Below, piece after piece: positions 1-6,293 of a DNA stretch of 6,293 nt. The stretch's first letter is position 1, and each line of letters opens with the position of its first letter. A model generated the notes under the pieces. The model was not told the origin of the DNA, searched no databases, and saw nothing but the letters and a program-made list of their open reading frames with translations. The stretch lies in contig NZ_DYXM01000137.1 of assembly GCF_020742175.1 (NCBI RefSeq), positions 1 through 6,293 of the forward strand. Direction: 5' to 3'. The translations under genes and the position numbers were made by a program. This DNA is from Dietzia timorensis (GTDB taxonomy: Bacteria; Actinomycetota; Actinomycetes; Mycobacteriales; Mycobacteriaceae).

Positions 1-1685
1 GTATATCCTCTGGCCCGGGCGGTCCCGGGGGCGATTCCGGTATTGAGCATTACCGCCGCGAGAAGCGCACCGATCCACAGCGCGAGGACCGTGTACAGCG
101 GCGCCATGCCGGCGCCGAAACTACTCACCGGATAGACCGCCTGTCGGTCTACTGCCACCGGCGAGGCGATTTCTGCGGCTAGCGCTTCCGGGTCCGAGCC
201 GATGAGGTCGGAAATTCTGGAGAGATCGCCTGTCTCCCCCGCCATCCGAACCTCGCCCTGCAGGTCGGTAAGCTGCTCGGCGCGTAAATCCAATCGGTCC
301 GCCAGCGCCCGGGTGGTTTCGCTCGCTCGACCGAGGGAGCCCGACAATGAGCCGGGCGAGTCGGCGATCGATGATCCGACCCTCCCGAGGTCCTCCTTCA
401 CCGAGGTGACGTCGTCGCCCAACGTCTGCAAGGACGAGCCGAGTTCCGTGAGCTGTGGCCTGAGGTTCTCCTGGTACGAGGTCACGGCATCGTTGACCGC
501 GTTCTTTGCCTCTGCAATTGCAGCGGTCGTCCCCTGGCGAACGTCCTGCGCCGACGCGTTGCTCGAACGGATGTCCCTCGCGGATTGAGCAAAATCATCG
601 TGCAGGTCCTGGCTCTTGTCCACTGCCGAGTCGAGGCGCGTCATCACGCGGTCGTATCCGAGTCTGGCCTGGTCCGGGAGCTGCGTTCCGATTCCTTGAT
701 CGAGTGTGGTGCGTAGGTTCCGGAGTGAATCGGTTTGCTGTTGCACTCTTTGGGCGAGGGTGTCGTAGGTCTGCGCTGCGCTCGTGCTGGTGGTGTCGGC
801 ACTACCCAGGAGCTCGTCGATTCGGTTTCCCACCGTTTCGTAGCTTTCGCTCGTCGCCCGTAGCCCGGTCCCCAGCGACGACGCCGTGTCCCGCAATGTA
901 GACGTGAGGTTCTCGGTTGCGCTCGAGCCGTTTCCGATATCGGTGGTTGGATCGTCCAATTGTTCGCCGGCGGCGTTGACGATGTTTCCGGCGCCCTCCA
1001 CCAGCGGAAGGCTGGAGTCGATGAGGCCGTTGAACGCTCGTGCCGTCTGGGCCCCGGAGTGTAGCTTCGAGGCGGTGTCCCCGATCCTCGACTCGATTCG
1101 GTCGATAGTGTCTTTGACGTCGTCGCTTTCCAAGAAGTCCTCGAGCGAGGTCAACAATCCGAAACCCACGTTGCTGACGGTCTGGGTGAACGTCGAATTG
1201 ATCTGATCGATCACGCCGTCCGCTCCTTGGGACGTGATTGTCGTCGAGAGGGCGTTCTTCTTCTCGTTCGTATACAGCGCCAGCTTCGTCGGATCGGATC
1301 CTTCGACATAGAACGTCAGAAGGTCAGCGCTGAAAGTGGGCGGGAGCACGATTGAGGCATAGTACTCACCGGATTCCGTCCCCTCGATCGCATCGTCTTC
1401 GCTGGTGATAACCCAATCGATCTGGTCGTTCATGCTCAATTCGGAAAGCACTTGTTCGCCCAGGTTCACGCGAAGCTTGAGCAGATCGCTCTCGTAACCT
1501 TCGTCTGTACTTGCCACGGCAATCTTGAGGTCGTCCGTATTACTGAACGGGTCCCAGCTCGCGAGGACGTTGAATGAGGAGAACAGCAACGGAACGATGG
1601 TGAGACCGAATATGACTACGGCGGTCATGACACTGTTCCGGGCCGAGCGAAAGTCCTGCCTGATAATGCTCAGGATATTTTTCAT
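1..1685 (-). CDS. YhgE/Pip family membrane protein, second of a tandem pair (3' end beyond window)
   Basis: Translating the minus strand from ATG at 1685 gives 561 uninterrupted codons to the window edge, so the C-terminus is missing. The start (MKNILSIIRQDF) aligns with the upstream neighbour and the family N-terminus. Residues about 20-42 are a membrane helix, followed by WDPFSNT (44-50) and a first extracellular lobe containing LPPTFSADLL (114-123). Residues about 180-500 are Ser/Thr/Asp/Ala-rich with heptad-like coiled-coil character. PVSSFGAGMAPLY (519-531) then opens the C-terminal membrane block, with one helix at about 527-546 before the edge. Family knowledge: YhgE/Pip proteins are envelope proteins with one N-terminal and several C-terminal helices around a large ectodomain. 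Relatives include a lactococcal phage-infection protein, YueB and EsaA. The ATG overlaps the upstream stop as ATGA and has only a weak GGCGG-like ribosome site, so translation is probably coupled to the upstream gene. The substrate or partner is unknown. Confidence 0.9.
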   Translation of the reverse strand, partial: MKNILSIIRQDFRSARNSVMTAVVIFGLTIVPLLFSSFNVLASWDPFSNTDDLKIAVASTDEGYESDLLKLRVNLGEQVLSELSMNDQIDWVITSEDDAIEGTESGEYYASIVLPPTFSADLLTFYVEGSDPTKLALYTNEKKNALSTTITSQGADGVIDQINSTFTQTVSNVGFGLLTSLEDFLESDDVKDTIDRIESRIGDTASKLHSGAQTARAFNGLIDSSLPLVEGAGNIVNAAGEQLDDPTTDIGNGSSATENLTSTLRDTASSLGTGLRATSESYETVGNRIDELLGSADTTSTSAAQTYDTLAQRVQQQTDSLRNLRTTLDQGIGTQLPDQARLGYDRVMTRLDSAVDKSQDLHDDFAQSARDIRSSNASAQDVRQGTTAAIAEAKNAVNDAVTSYQENLRPQLTELGSSLQTLGDDVTSVKEDLGRVGSSIADSPGSLSGSLGRASETTRALADRLDLRAEQLTDLQGEVRMAGETGDLSRISDLIGSDPEALAAEIASPVAVDRQAVYPVSSFGAGMAPLYTVLALWIGALLAAVMLNTGIAPGTARARGY

Positions 1686-4324
1686 GAGTCGCCGCCGGTA
1701 CTGTCGTCACTTCGGTTCGTGCTCGCCCGTTCGGGGGAGCGTTGTTCGCTGTTCGTGGAGGATTCATCTTCCGTGTCGGTGACCTCTTCATCGGTTCCGG
1801 ACGAAGTGACTGCGCGACGAAGCTCGTCCTCGGGTAGGTCGGCCAGTTGCTGCGCGCGGGCGAAACTGTGCCGCGCGTACTCCAGGATCGACACGAAAGC
1901 CGTGATAACCAGAATCCAAAGGCAAACCAGGCCGAACAAGATCGCCTTTTGTTCGGGAAGACTGCGGGCGATAAAGGTGAGGATGACTACCCCGACCACC
2001 CCGATGAGAATGGTTGATCTCAGCAGGGCCGGATAGTGATCACGCAGAGGCTTCCATCGACGGTCGACTTCCTCGCGAAAGTCGTCGCGATCCCGGAGCG
2101 CGTGGATGATATCCGGCAAGGGGTACTTACTGCCCGTCAACTCAACTTTCTCGTGTACCACCAAGCCGCCGTCGGCAAGTTGAGTGTGCACCAACACCTT
2201 GACGTGTGAAAGACCACGACGGAAAAGAGTGCCGAATACGAATGCAGCTACAGCCATCCCCGCAAGCAAGCCCAAATCGTGCCAGTAATGAGTGCCGTAG
2301 AAGCCGCCGATTGTTTCGCGAAGGGCGCCGATCCCGTACGTGAACGGGAGGAAAGGAAAGATGTCTCGGAAGAAGTCGGGAACCATTTCGATGGGATATA
2401 GCCCGGAGGCGCCGGGGATTTGGATGAAGGCCAGGACCACCGCGATCCCCCTGCCGATGTGCCCAAACGCCGTGACCAGAGCGAACACGATGCTCAAGTA
2501 AGCGAGGCCGATCAGAGCGCAGGTCGCAACGAAAACAACGGGATTCACTGTCTGGACATCGAGGACGAGGTTACCGATCGAGACGACCAATGCCTGCCCC
2601 ACCGCGATGATCGCAAGGAGCAGGAAACGCGCGGAATAAGCTTGGGTGATCGACGCTCGTTTCAGACCTGCTGTGTCCACCTCGGTCCGAAAAAGTACGA
2701 CGAGCATAAATGATCCGACCCACAGAGCGAGATTGGTGAACAAGGCGGCCATTCCCGAGCCGTAGCTTGATACGGGGAAGACAGGGTGGCTTACCACCTC
2801 GGCGGGAGACGCGAAGAACTGTGAGATACCTTCGGAGTCCAGGTTTGAAACGGTGTTCAGGGCGCCGTCACCGGACGCCGCGTTTAATAGAAGTATGTCC
2901 GACTGTGCTGTGCGCAGGCTATCCTCGATACCCGAAAGGTCACCGATAAAGCTATCGAGAACGCCATTGGCCGCGGAAAGTTGCCGGCCGGTACCGTCGA
3001 GCAAACCAATCGACTCGCGGACCAGGGTCTGCTGAGAAGCGAGCGCGGAGGAGTATCCCCCTGCGCTGGCGTTGAGCTCGTTGATTGCGGAATTGAGGAC
3101 GGGCAGCGTCTCTCCGACGGAAGAACGCAGGTCGTCTGAGGAATCGCGAGTCGCCAGCGTCGCATTTTCTAGTGCGTTCGCCGCTGCGGTCACGGTACCC
3201 GCAGTGTCCGAGGCAGCATCCTTAAGCCCGGTGAGGTCAGTGACGAGCTGGCGATTCGTGGCGTTACGTTCACGTAGACCGTTGAGAGCGTCGGTGAGAG
3301 GTGCAGCGGCCTCCGTCGTGCCTCCGCCACCGTCTAGTAGTTGTTGCAGCTGATCGATGGCACGATCGCTTTGGTCCACAACCCCCGACGCTCCACCGAG
3401 TGCGTCGTCGATACCGGAGCCTGCGCTCTCCAGATCCCCGGTCACAGAGGACACGGCGTTCATAGCGGACGTCACCGCGTCGCTCAAACTGGATGAGCCC
3501 TGAAAATATGCGGCGTTCACCGAGTCGGAAACAGCTGCCGTCTGCCTCTGAACCTCCCCTGTAATATTTTGGACCTGGCGCAGTGCTCTTTCGGCGTCAC
3601 CGAGTGTCTTGTCGACGGATTCCAACGCGTCCGTGGTCGCGTCGATCGTGGGTCCTGCGCTGGTTACGTTTTTCTTCGCAGCTGTGATTTCGGCTTGTGC
3701 CGAGCGTAGAGACTCCGCAGTTTCGGTCAGGCTGTCCGCGGCGCTATCGCCGGTGTTGTTGAGCGTCGTTGATAGCTCGCCACCCGAATTCCGCAGCTCG
3801 GTCGTAATTGCATTCGACACTTGTTCTTTGAACGCGGAATTGATTTGATTCTCGATGCCTGTAGCACCCTGGTCCGTGATTTTCGGACCGATGGCGCTCG
3901 TCTTCTCGTTGACCTCATATTGAAGTGTCGGTTGAGAATACCGTCCCTGGAAAATGCTGAGGATATCGGCAGAGAAACTGGGCGGTACGGTGACACTGGC
4001 GAATACGTCGCCGCTATTCACGGCGCTTTTCGCAGCATCTGCGTCCATGAACTGCCAGCCGAGCTGATTATTCTTTTTCAACTGAGCAATCATCTGGGTG
4101 CCTACGTCCAAGTCCCCGGTCAGCTCCGAGCCGGCGCCTCGGTCTTCATTCACTACGGCGACACTTATATTCTCAGTATTGCCATACGGGTCCCAGAACG
4201 CGGCAATGTTGACCCACGCGTAAAACGCTGGAGTAATCATGACTCCCAGGACAATTACCCAGACTTTCCTGGTCTGCCAGAGACGAAGAGCGTCACGAGT
4301 GACGATGCTCAACGAGGTTTTCAC
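1682..4324 (-). CDS. YhgE/Pip family membrane protein with C-terminal extension, first of a tandem pair
   Basis: This is a complete 880-residue protein. The GTG start at 4324 is preferred because MKTSLSIVTRDALRLW fits the family N-terminus and an in-frame TAG lies three codons upstream. No ribosome site is spaced for it, so a leaderless mRNA is likely. Layout: helix 1 at about 20-42; WDPYGNT at 44-50; first ectodomain lobe with VPPSFSADIL (113-122); coiled Ser/Thr/Ala/Asp-rich ectodomain at about 150-505; PVSSYGSGMAALF at 517-529; helices at about 525-545, 567-590, 598-620, 625-645 and 683-701. These are the expected family parts. Beyond them come a charged linker (about 702-766), two extra helices (about 767-787 and 794-815) and an acidic Ser/Thr-rich tail (about 835-880). 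With eight helices and the N-terminus inside, the tail would be cytoplasmic. Residues 40-170 clearly match the downstream paralogue. The role is probably in the envelope or in export; no enzyme motif was seen. Confidence 0.92.
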   Translation of the reverse strand: MKTSLSIVTRDALRLWQTRKVWVIVLGVMITPAFYAWVNIAAFWDPYGNTENISVAVVNEDRGAGSELTGDLDVGTQMIAQLKKNNQLGWQFMDADAAKSAVNSGDVFASVTVPPSFSADILSIFQGRYSQPTLQYEVNEKTSAIGPKITDQGATGIENQINSAFKEQVSNAITTELRNSGGELSTTLNNTGDSAADSLTETAESLRSAQAEITAAKKNVTSAGPTIDATTDALESVDKTLGDAERALRQVQNITGEVQRQTAAVSDSVNAAYFQGSSSLSDAVTSAMNAVSSVTGDLESAGSGIDDALGGASGVVDQSDRAIDQLQQLLDGGGGTTEAAAPLTDALNGLRERNATNRQLVTDLTGLKDAASDTAGTVTAAANALENATLATRDSSDDLRSSVGETLPVLNSAINELNASAGGYSSALASQQTLVRESIGLLDGTGRQLSAANGVLDSFIGDLSGIEDSLRTAQSDILLLNAASGDGALNTVSNLDSEGISQFFASPAEVVSHPVFPVSSYGSGMAALFTNLALWVGSFMLVVLFRTEVDTAGLKRASITQAYSARFLLLAIIAVGQALVVSIGNLVLDVQTVNPVVFVATCALIGLAYLSIVFALVTAFGHIGRGIAVVLAFIQIPGASGLYPIEMVPDFFRDIFPFLPFTYGIGALRETIGGFYGTHYWHDLGLLAGMAVAAFVFGTLFRRGLSHVKVLVHTQLADGGLVVHEKVELTGSKYPLPDIIHALRDRDDFREEVDRRWKPLRDHYPALLRSTILIGVVGVVILTFIARSLPEQKAILFGLVCLWILVITAFVSILEYARHSFARAQQLADLPEDELRRAVTSSGTDEEVTDTEDESSTNSEQRSPERASTNRSDDSTGGDS

Positions 4325-4328
4325 ACCT

Positions 4329-4348
4329 GAACGCTATCATTCACGTTC
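4329..4348. repeat. Imperfect inverted repeat over the YhgE/Pip promoter (candidate operator)
   Basis: GAACG at 4329-4333 and CGTTC at 4344-4348 are perfect 5-bp inverted arms separated by 10 bp. The left arm overlaps the proposed -10 element. A second CGTTCGGT lies at 4374-4381, 30 bp (about three helical turns) from the copy at 4344-4351. A dimeric repressor could bind here, but the arms are short and chance is possible. Confidence 0.3.
4331..4336 (-). promoter_or_regulatory. Probable -10 element of a leaderless promoter for the YhgE/Pip pair
   Basis: On the minus strand TAGCGT fits the actinobacterial TANNNT pattern and occupies -12 to -7 relative to the GTG at 4324, the spacing expected if transcription starts at the first base of the start codon. 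This agrees with the lack of a usable ribosome-binding site. No convincing -35 hexamer is seen: TTGCTC (4357 to 4352) leaves a 15-base spacer, which is short. The assignment is inferred from motif and spacing only. Confidence 0.45.
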
Positions 4349-4363
4349 GGTGAGCAATGGTCT

Positions 4364-4393
4364 GAGCACGTCTCGTTCGGTCCTGTCGTGCTC
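4364..4393 (-). terminator. GC-rich hairpin downstream of the GAF regulator, possible terminator
   Basis: GAGCACG (4364-4370) and CGTGCTC (4387-4393) are perfect 7-bp inverted arms around a 16-base loop. The hairpin lies about 70 bases past the regulator stop and before the YhgE/Pip promoter, where a terminator is expected. There is no T-tract after it on the minus strand and the loop is large, so it is at best a weak or factor-dependent terminator, and it could instead be a protein-binding site. Confidence 0.22.
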
Positions 4394-4427
4394 GCGGATC
4401 GGCCAGGTCATCGAAACGCGAAAGAAC

Positions 4428-4472
4428 CGCTCGTCATACTCTCGCTCGTCATATTCCCGCTCGTCATATTCC
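4428..4472. repeat. Three tandem 15-bp repeats across the 3' end of the regulator gene
   Basis: Three head-to-tail copies occupy 4428-4442, 4443-4457 and 4458-4472. The two right-hand copies are identical (CGCTCGTCATATTCC on the plus strand). The left copy differs only in its last few bases (CGCTCGTCATACTCT). The right-hand copy contains the regulator's TGA stop (4464-4466). Because 15 bp is five codons, every copy puts a TGA in the same frame, giving three successive in-frame stops. Slippage duplication is the likely origin; a role in binding or mRNA decay is speculation. Confidence 0.85.
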
Positions 4473-5504
4473 GTAGCGAAGGTCGACGATCGCCGGAACC
4501 TCCGAATCCGGCAGCAGCTCATTCGGCTCGTCGGCGGCGAGAAAGTCCACACACGCACGGTCCGCCTGCGACAAAGCGTAGGGTTGGGAATCGATGGACA
4601 GGCCCGTCTGCTGGCGCAGGCGCTTGATCTCACCGCGCACGGTCGTCGTCGCACTCGCATCGCCGTAAAGCTCCTCGGCCAGGGCGCGCGCAGTCCACGC
4701 CTCGCGCGAGGCGAGAAGCGCGAGGAGTTCTGCGCGTCGCCCGCTGAGCAGCACCTCCGAGCCATCGGAGCGGACGACCGCGGGCCGCCAGCCGAGGAGC
4801 CGAATCCGGCGAATCGTATTCGCGACGGGCTCTACTTCTGCAGAGCCGGAAATCGCGACATGCTGCGCCAGCAGGGTTTCGGCGAGCCGGGCGCCGCAGC
4901 GCACCAGGGGCACCACCTCGGTCGTCGCGAAGCGCACGGGCAGCGACACATCGAGCACCCCGACGATGGACCCCGCCCGATCGCGGATCGGCGCCGCCGT
5001 GCATGTCCACCCATGGTGGGCGCGAACGAAGTGCTCGCCGGCCGTGGCGTGGGAGAGCCGCCCGGAGTCGAGGGCCAGCGAGATCCCGTTGGCGCCGATC
5101 CCGCCTTCCGACCAGTCCGCGCCCTCGGCGAACGCGATCGAATCTGCGCGGCGCAACGCCTCCGGAGAGCCGGCTCTCCATAACAACGAGCCCTGCGCAT
5201 CGGTGAGCACGACGAGGTGCCGGCCGGCCGTCGAGGTGTCTGCCAGCGAGGCCACGACATCGTCCGCGACCGCCCGCAACGGAGTGCACGTGCGTGCCCG
5301 CTCGAGCTCGGGCGCGCCGAGGAAATGCGCGGGAAGCTCCTGCTCCGGCGAAATCCCGGCATCCCCGCTGCGTCTCCACGCGTGCAGGACCCGCGGGTCG
5401 AGATCGACCGGCCGGCCTCCTGCGAGCGCCTCCTCGTGCGCGGAGATTGTGCGGCGCGCGAACACCTCGGGCTCCGCGAAACGCAGGTCCGGATGCAACG
5501 ACAT
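4464..5504 (-). CDS. GAF-domain transcriptional regulator, AcoR-like without AAA+ domain
   Basis: Start chosen at ATG 5504 (346 aa): GAGGGG lies six bases upstream, whereas it directly abuts the in-frame GTG at 5510 (348 aa), too close to serve it. Residues about 35-55 (DPRVLHAWRRSGDAGISPEQ) match the conserved stretch ahead of the GAF domain in AcoR-type activators. The GAF domain spans about 74-190, with hallmarks WSEGGIGANGISLAL (131-145), GEHF (156-159), CTAAPIRD (168-175) and GVLDVS (182-187). Residues about 245-310 (LSGRRAELLALLAS to EIKRLRQQ) look like a winged helix-turn-helix. Family knowledge: classical AcoR has a sigma-54-interacting AAA+ domain between GAF and helix-turn-helix. 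That domain is absent here, so activation or repression through ordinary sigma factors is more likely. The gene is divergent from the monooxygenase gene 67 bp away, its most likely target. The ligand is unknown, perhaps the monooxygenase substrate or a product. Confidence 0.88.
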   Translation of the reverse strand: MSLHPDLRFAEPEVFARRTISAHEEALAGGRPVDLDPRVLHAWRRSGDAGISPEQELPAHFLGAPELERARTCTPLRAVADDVVASLADTSTAGRHLVVLTDAQGSLLWRAGSPEALRRADSIAFAEGADWSEGGIGANGISLALDSGRLSHATAGEHFVRAHHGWTCTAAPIRDRAGSIVGVLDVSLPVRFATTEVVPLVRCGARLAETLLAQHVAISGSAEVEPVANTIRRIRLLGWRPAVVRSDGSEVLLSGRRAELLALLASREAWTARALAEELYGDASATTTVRGEIKRLRQQTGLSIDSQPYALSQADRACVDFLAADEPNELLPDSEVPAIVDLRYGI

Positions 5505-5510
5505 TGCCAC

Positions 5511-5516
5511 CCCCTC
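5511..5516 (-). promoter_or_regulatory. Ribosome-binding site that decides the regulator start
   Basis: The minus strand reads GAGGGG directly before GTG (5510) and six bases before ATG (5504). Normal spacing favours the ATG, shortening the protein by two residues relative to the longest frame. Confidence 0.6.
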
Positions 5517-5560
5517 GGGTCCACAGTGTGAGCTACGTCATAACCGGCAGTATAGACGCG

Positions 5561-5566
5561 AAGGAG
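5561..5566 (+). promoter_or_regulatory. Strong ribosome-binding site of the monooxygenase gene
   Basis: AAGGAG ends five bases before the ATG at 5572. It fixes this start against an in-frame open stretch that continues upstream to 4966, which lies antisense to the regulator. Confidence 0.8.
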
Positions 5567-5571
5567 CGGAC

Positions 5572-6293
5572 ATGACCGACACCAAGATCAACCCCACCGA
5601 AACCGCGGACTCCGGCGACCCCCGGTCCGGGGCCGACAAGGCCATCGACTCGTGGCTCGCGGAGTTCGACTCCGCGCTTTCCGCGAATGACGTCGGACGT
5701 GCCGCCGAGCTCTTCGAGGCCGACGGATTCTGGCGCGACTTCGTTGCGTTCACCTGGAATCTCAAGACCATGGAGGGGCGCGACGACATCCGCGACATGC
5801 TCACGTCCCGTCTGGCGGACGTTCGTCCGAGGAACTGGCGACGGGACGACCCTGCAAATGCGGACTCCGGCGTCATAGATGGGTGGGTAACGTTCGAGAC
5901 GGATGTGGCGCGCGGGTGGGCACACCTGCGGCTGCGCGACGGCAAGGCGTGGACGCTGCTCACGACGATGCAGGAGCTCAAGGGATTCGAGGAGCGCAAG
6001 GGTCGGGCGCGCGATAAGGGCGTCGACCACGTGATCACCCGCGAGCGGAAGACGTGGCTCGAGCGGCGGCGCGAAGCCGAGGAGACGCTGGGGTATTCGG
6101 AGCAGCCGTACGTGGTTATCATCGGCGGCGGGCAGGGCGGCATCGGGCTCGCCGCGCGGCTTAAGCGGGCGGGCGTGCCGACGATCGTCGTCGAGCGCAA
6201 CGAGCGCGCCGGGGACTCGTGGCGCAAGCGCTAGAAGTCCCTCCACCTGCACGATCCGGTGTGGTACGACCACATGCCGTACCTGCCGTTCCC
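5572..6293 (+). pseudogene. NTF2-like/flavin monooxygenase fusion interrupted by an in-frame TAG (3' end beyond window)
   Basis: From ATG 5572 the frame encodes 220 residues, then TAG at 6232-6234. Residues about 24-140 resemble an NTF2/SnoaL-like domain, with LAEFDSALSANDVGRAAELF followed by FWRDFVAFTWNLKTMEGRDDI. A charged linker follows. Residues 181-209 form the FAD-binding Rossmann fold: VVIIGGGQGGIG with GxGxxG at 185-190 and Glu208 ending the second strand. GDSW is at 214-217. Relatives read WRxRYxSLxLHDPVWYDHxPYLPFP here. This gene reads WRKR, stop, then KSLHLHDPVWYDHMPYLPFP to the edge in the same frame. The stop thus replaces a Tyr codon, a single TAC-to-TAG change. Family members run to about 600 residues and oxygenate small substrates using FAD and NAD(P)H. 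Truncated at 220 the enzyme lacks most of its FAD and NAD(P) domains and should be inactive. Alternatives are a sequencing error or, less likely, stop readthrough. Confidence 0.85.

Larger units (their letters stand above)
5505..5571. promoter_or_regulatory. Divergent promoter region between regulator and monooxygenase
   Basis: This gap separates two divergently transcribed genes and must carry both promoters unless one starts inside the other gene. A TATA core at 5551-5554 serves both strands: TATAGA (5551-5556) as a plus-strand -10 and TATACT (5554 to 5549) as a minus-strand -10. No good -35 match is seen for either. A short palindrome CACAGTGTG (5522-5530) lies between the core and the regulator start and is a candidate operator half. 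The overlap would let the regulator control its own gene and the monooxygenase together. Individual boxes are uncertain. Confidence 0.4.

Noticed and set aside
4428..4472. CRISPR-like array
   Set aside because: The units are 15 bp, contiguous and without spacers, so this is a simple tandem repeat.
4337..4765. Minus-strand open frame encoding EYDER repeats
   Set aside because: It is out of frame with the GAF regulator it overlaps; the repeats come from the 15-bp DNA tandem repeat, and the rest is Arg-rich shadow sequence.
4239..5183. Long plus-strand open frame (314 codons)
   Set aside because: It is antisense to both the YhgE/Pip gene start and the GAF regulator, and its Arg-rich content is typical of a GC-rich shadow frame.
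5508..5510. GTG start for the regulator
   Set aside because: The purine-rich ribosome site directly abuts it, leaving no spacer; the ATG six bases later is correctly spaced.
4966..5571. Upstream in-frame extension of the monooxygenase frame
   Set aside because: It lies antisense to the regulator, reads as low-similarity Arg/Ser/Pro-rich sequence, and a strong AAGGAG site marks the ATG at 5572.
5620..5632. Short palindrome CCCCGGTCCGGGG near the monooxygenase start
   Set aside because: It is explained by GC-rich codons for Gly-Asp-Pro-Arg-Ser-Gly, too short and too far inside the gene to call a regulatory hairpin.
6232..6234. TAG read as pyrrolysine or programmed readthrough
   Set aside because: The family uses Tyr here and nothing in the window supports recoding; a nonsense mutation or base error is simpler.
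5533..6273. Minus-strand open frame opposite the monooxygenase (246 codons)
   Set aside because: The plus strand carries a recognisable FAD-binding domain and ribosome site, and this frame shows no family resemblance.

Overview
The window looks like chromosomal DNA of a high-GC actinobacterium, most likely from the Rhodococcus/Gordonia/Nocardia group. The reasons are GC-rich wobble positions in the right half, a GTG-initiated and apparently leaderless gene, and the gene families present. That placement is inferred from style and gene content, not from a phylogenetic marker.

Left two thirds (1-4324, minus strand): two paralogous YhgE/Pip-type membrane proteins in tandem. The upstream gene (4324 to 1682, 880 aa) is complete. 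The downstream gene starts at 1685 inside an ATGA overlap and runs off the left edge after 561 codons. Both have an N-terminal membrane helix followed by a W-D-P-(Y/F)-x-N-T motif, a very long coiled, Ser/Thr/Ala/Asp-rich extracellular domain, and a second membrane block opening with PVSS(Y/F)G(S/A)GMA. The complete protein also has an unusual C-terminal extension: a cytoplasmic linker, two more membrane helices and an acidic disordered tail. The pair probably makes two subunits of one envelope complex. Its substrate is unknown.

Middle (4325-4463): a 139-bp gap holding a probable leaderless promoter for the membrane-protein pair, inverted and direct repeats that could be operators, a GC-rich hairpin, and most of a 15-bp tandem repeat whose last copy runs into the stop codon of the next gene.

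Right third: a minus-strand GAF-domain transcriptional regulator (5504 to 4464, 346 aa; AcoR-like N-terminus but no AAA+ domain) is transcribed divergently from a plus-strand flavin monooxygenase with an NTF2/SnoaL-like N-terminal domain (from 5572). The short space between them (5505-5571) must hold both promoters, so the regulator probably controls the monooxygenase. The monooxygenase frame is broken by a TAG at 6232-6234, exactly where the family normally has a Tyr codon. The expected protein sequence resumes in the same frame directly after it, up to the window edge. The gene is therefore either a recent nonsense pseudogene or carries a one-base sequence error.

No tRNA, rRNA, CRISPR array or insertion sequence was seen. 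No stretch over 300 bases lacks a gene.
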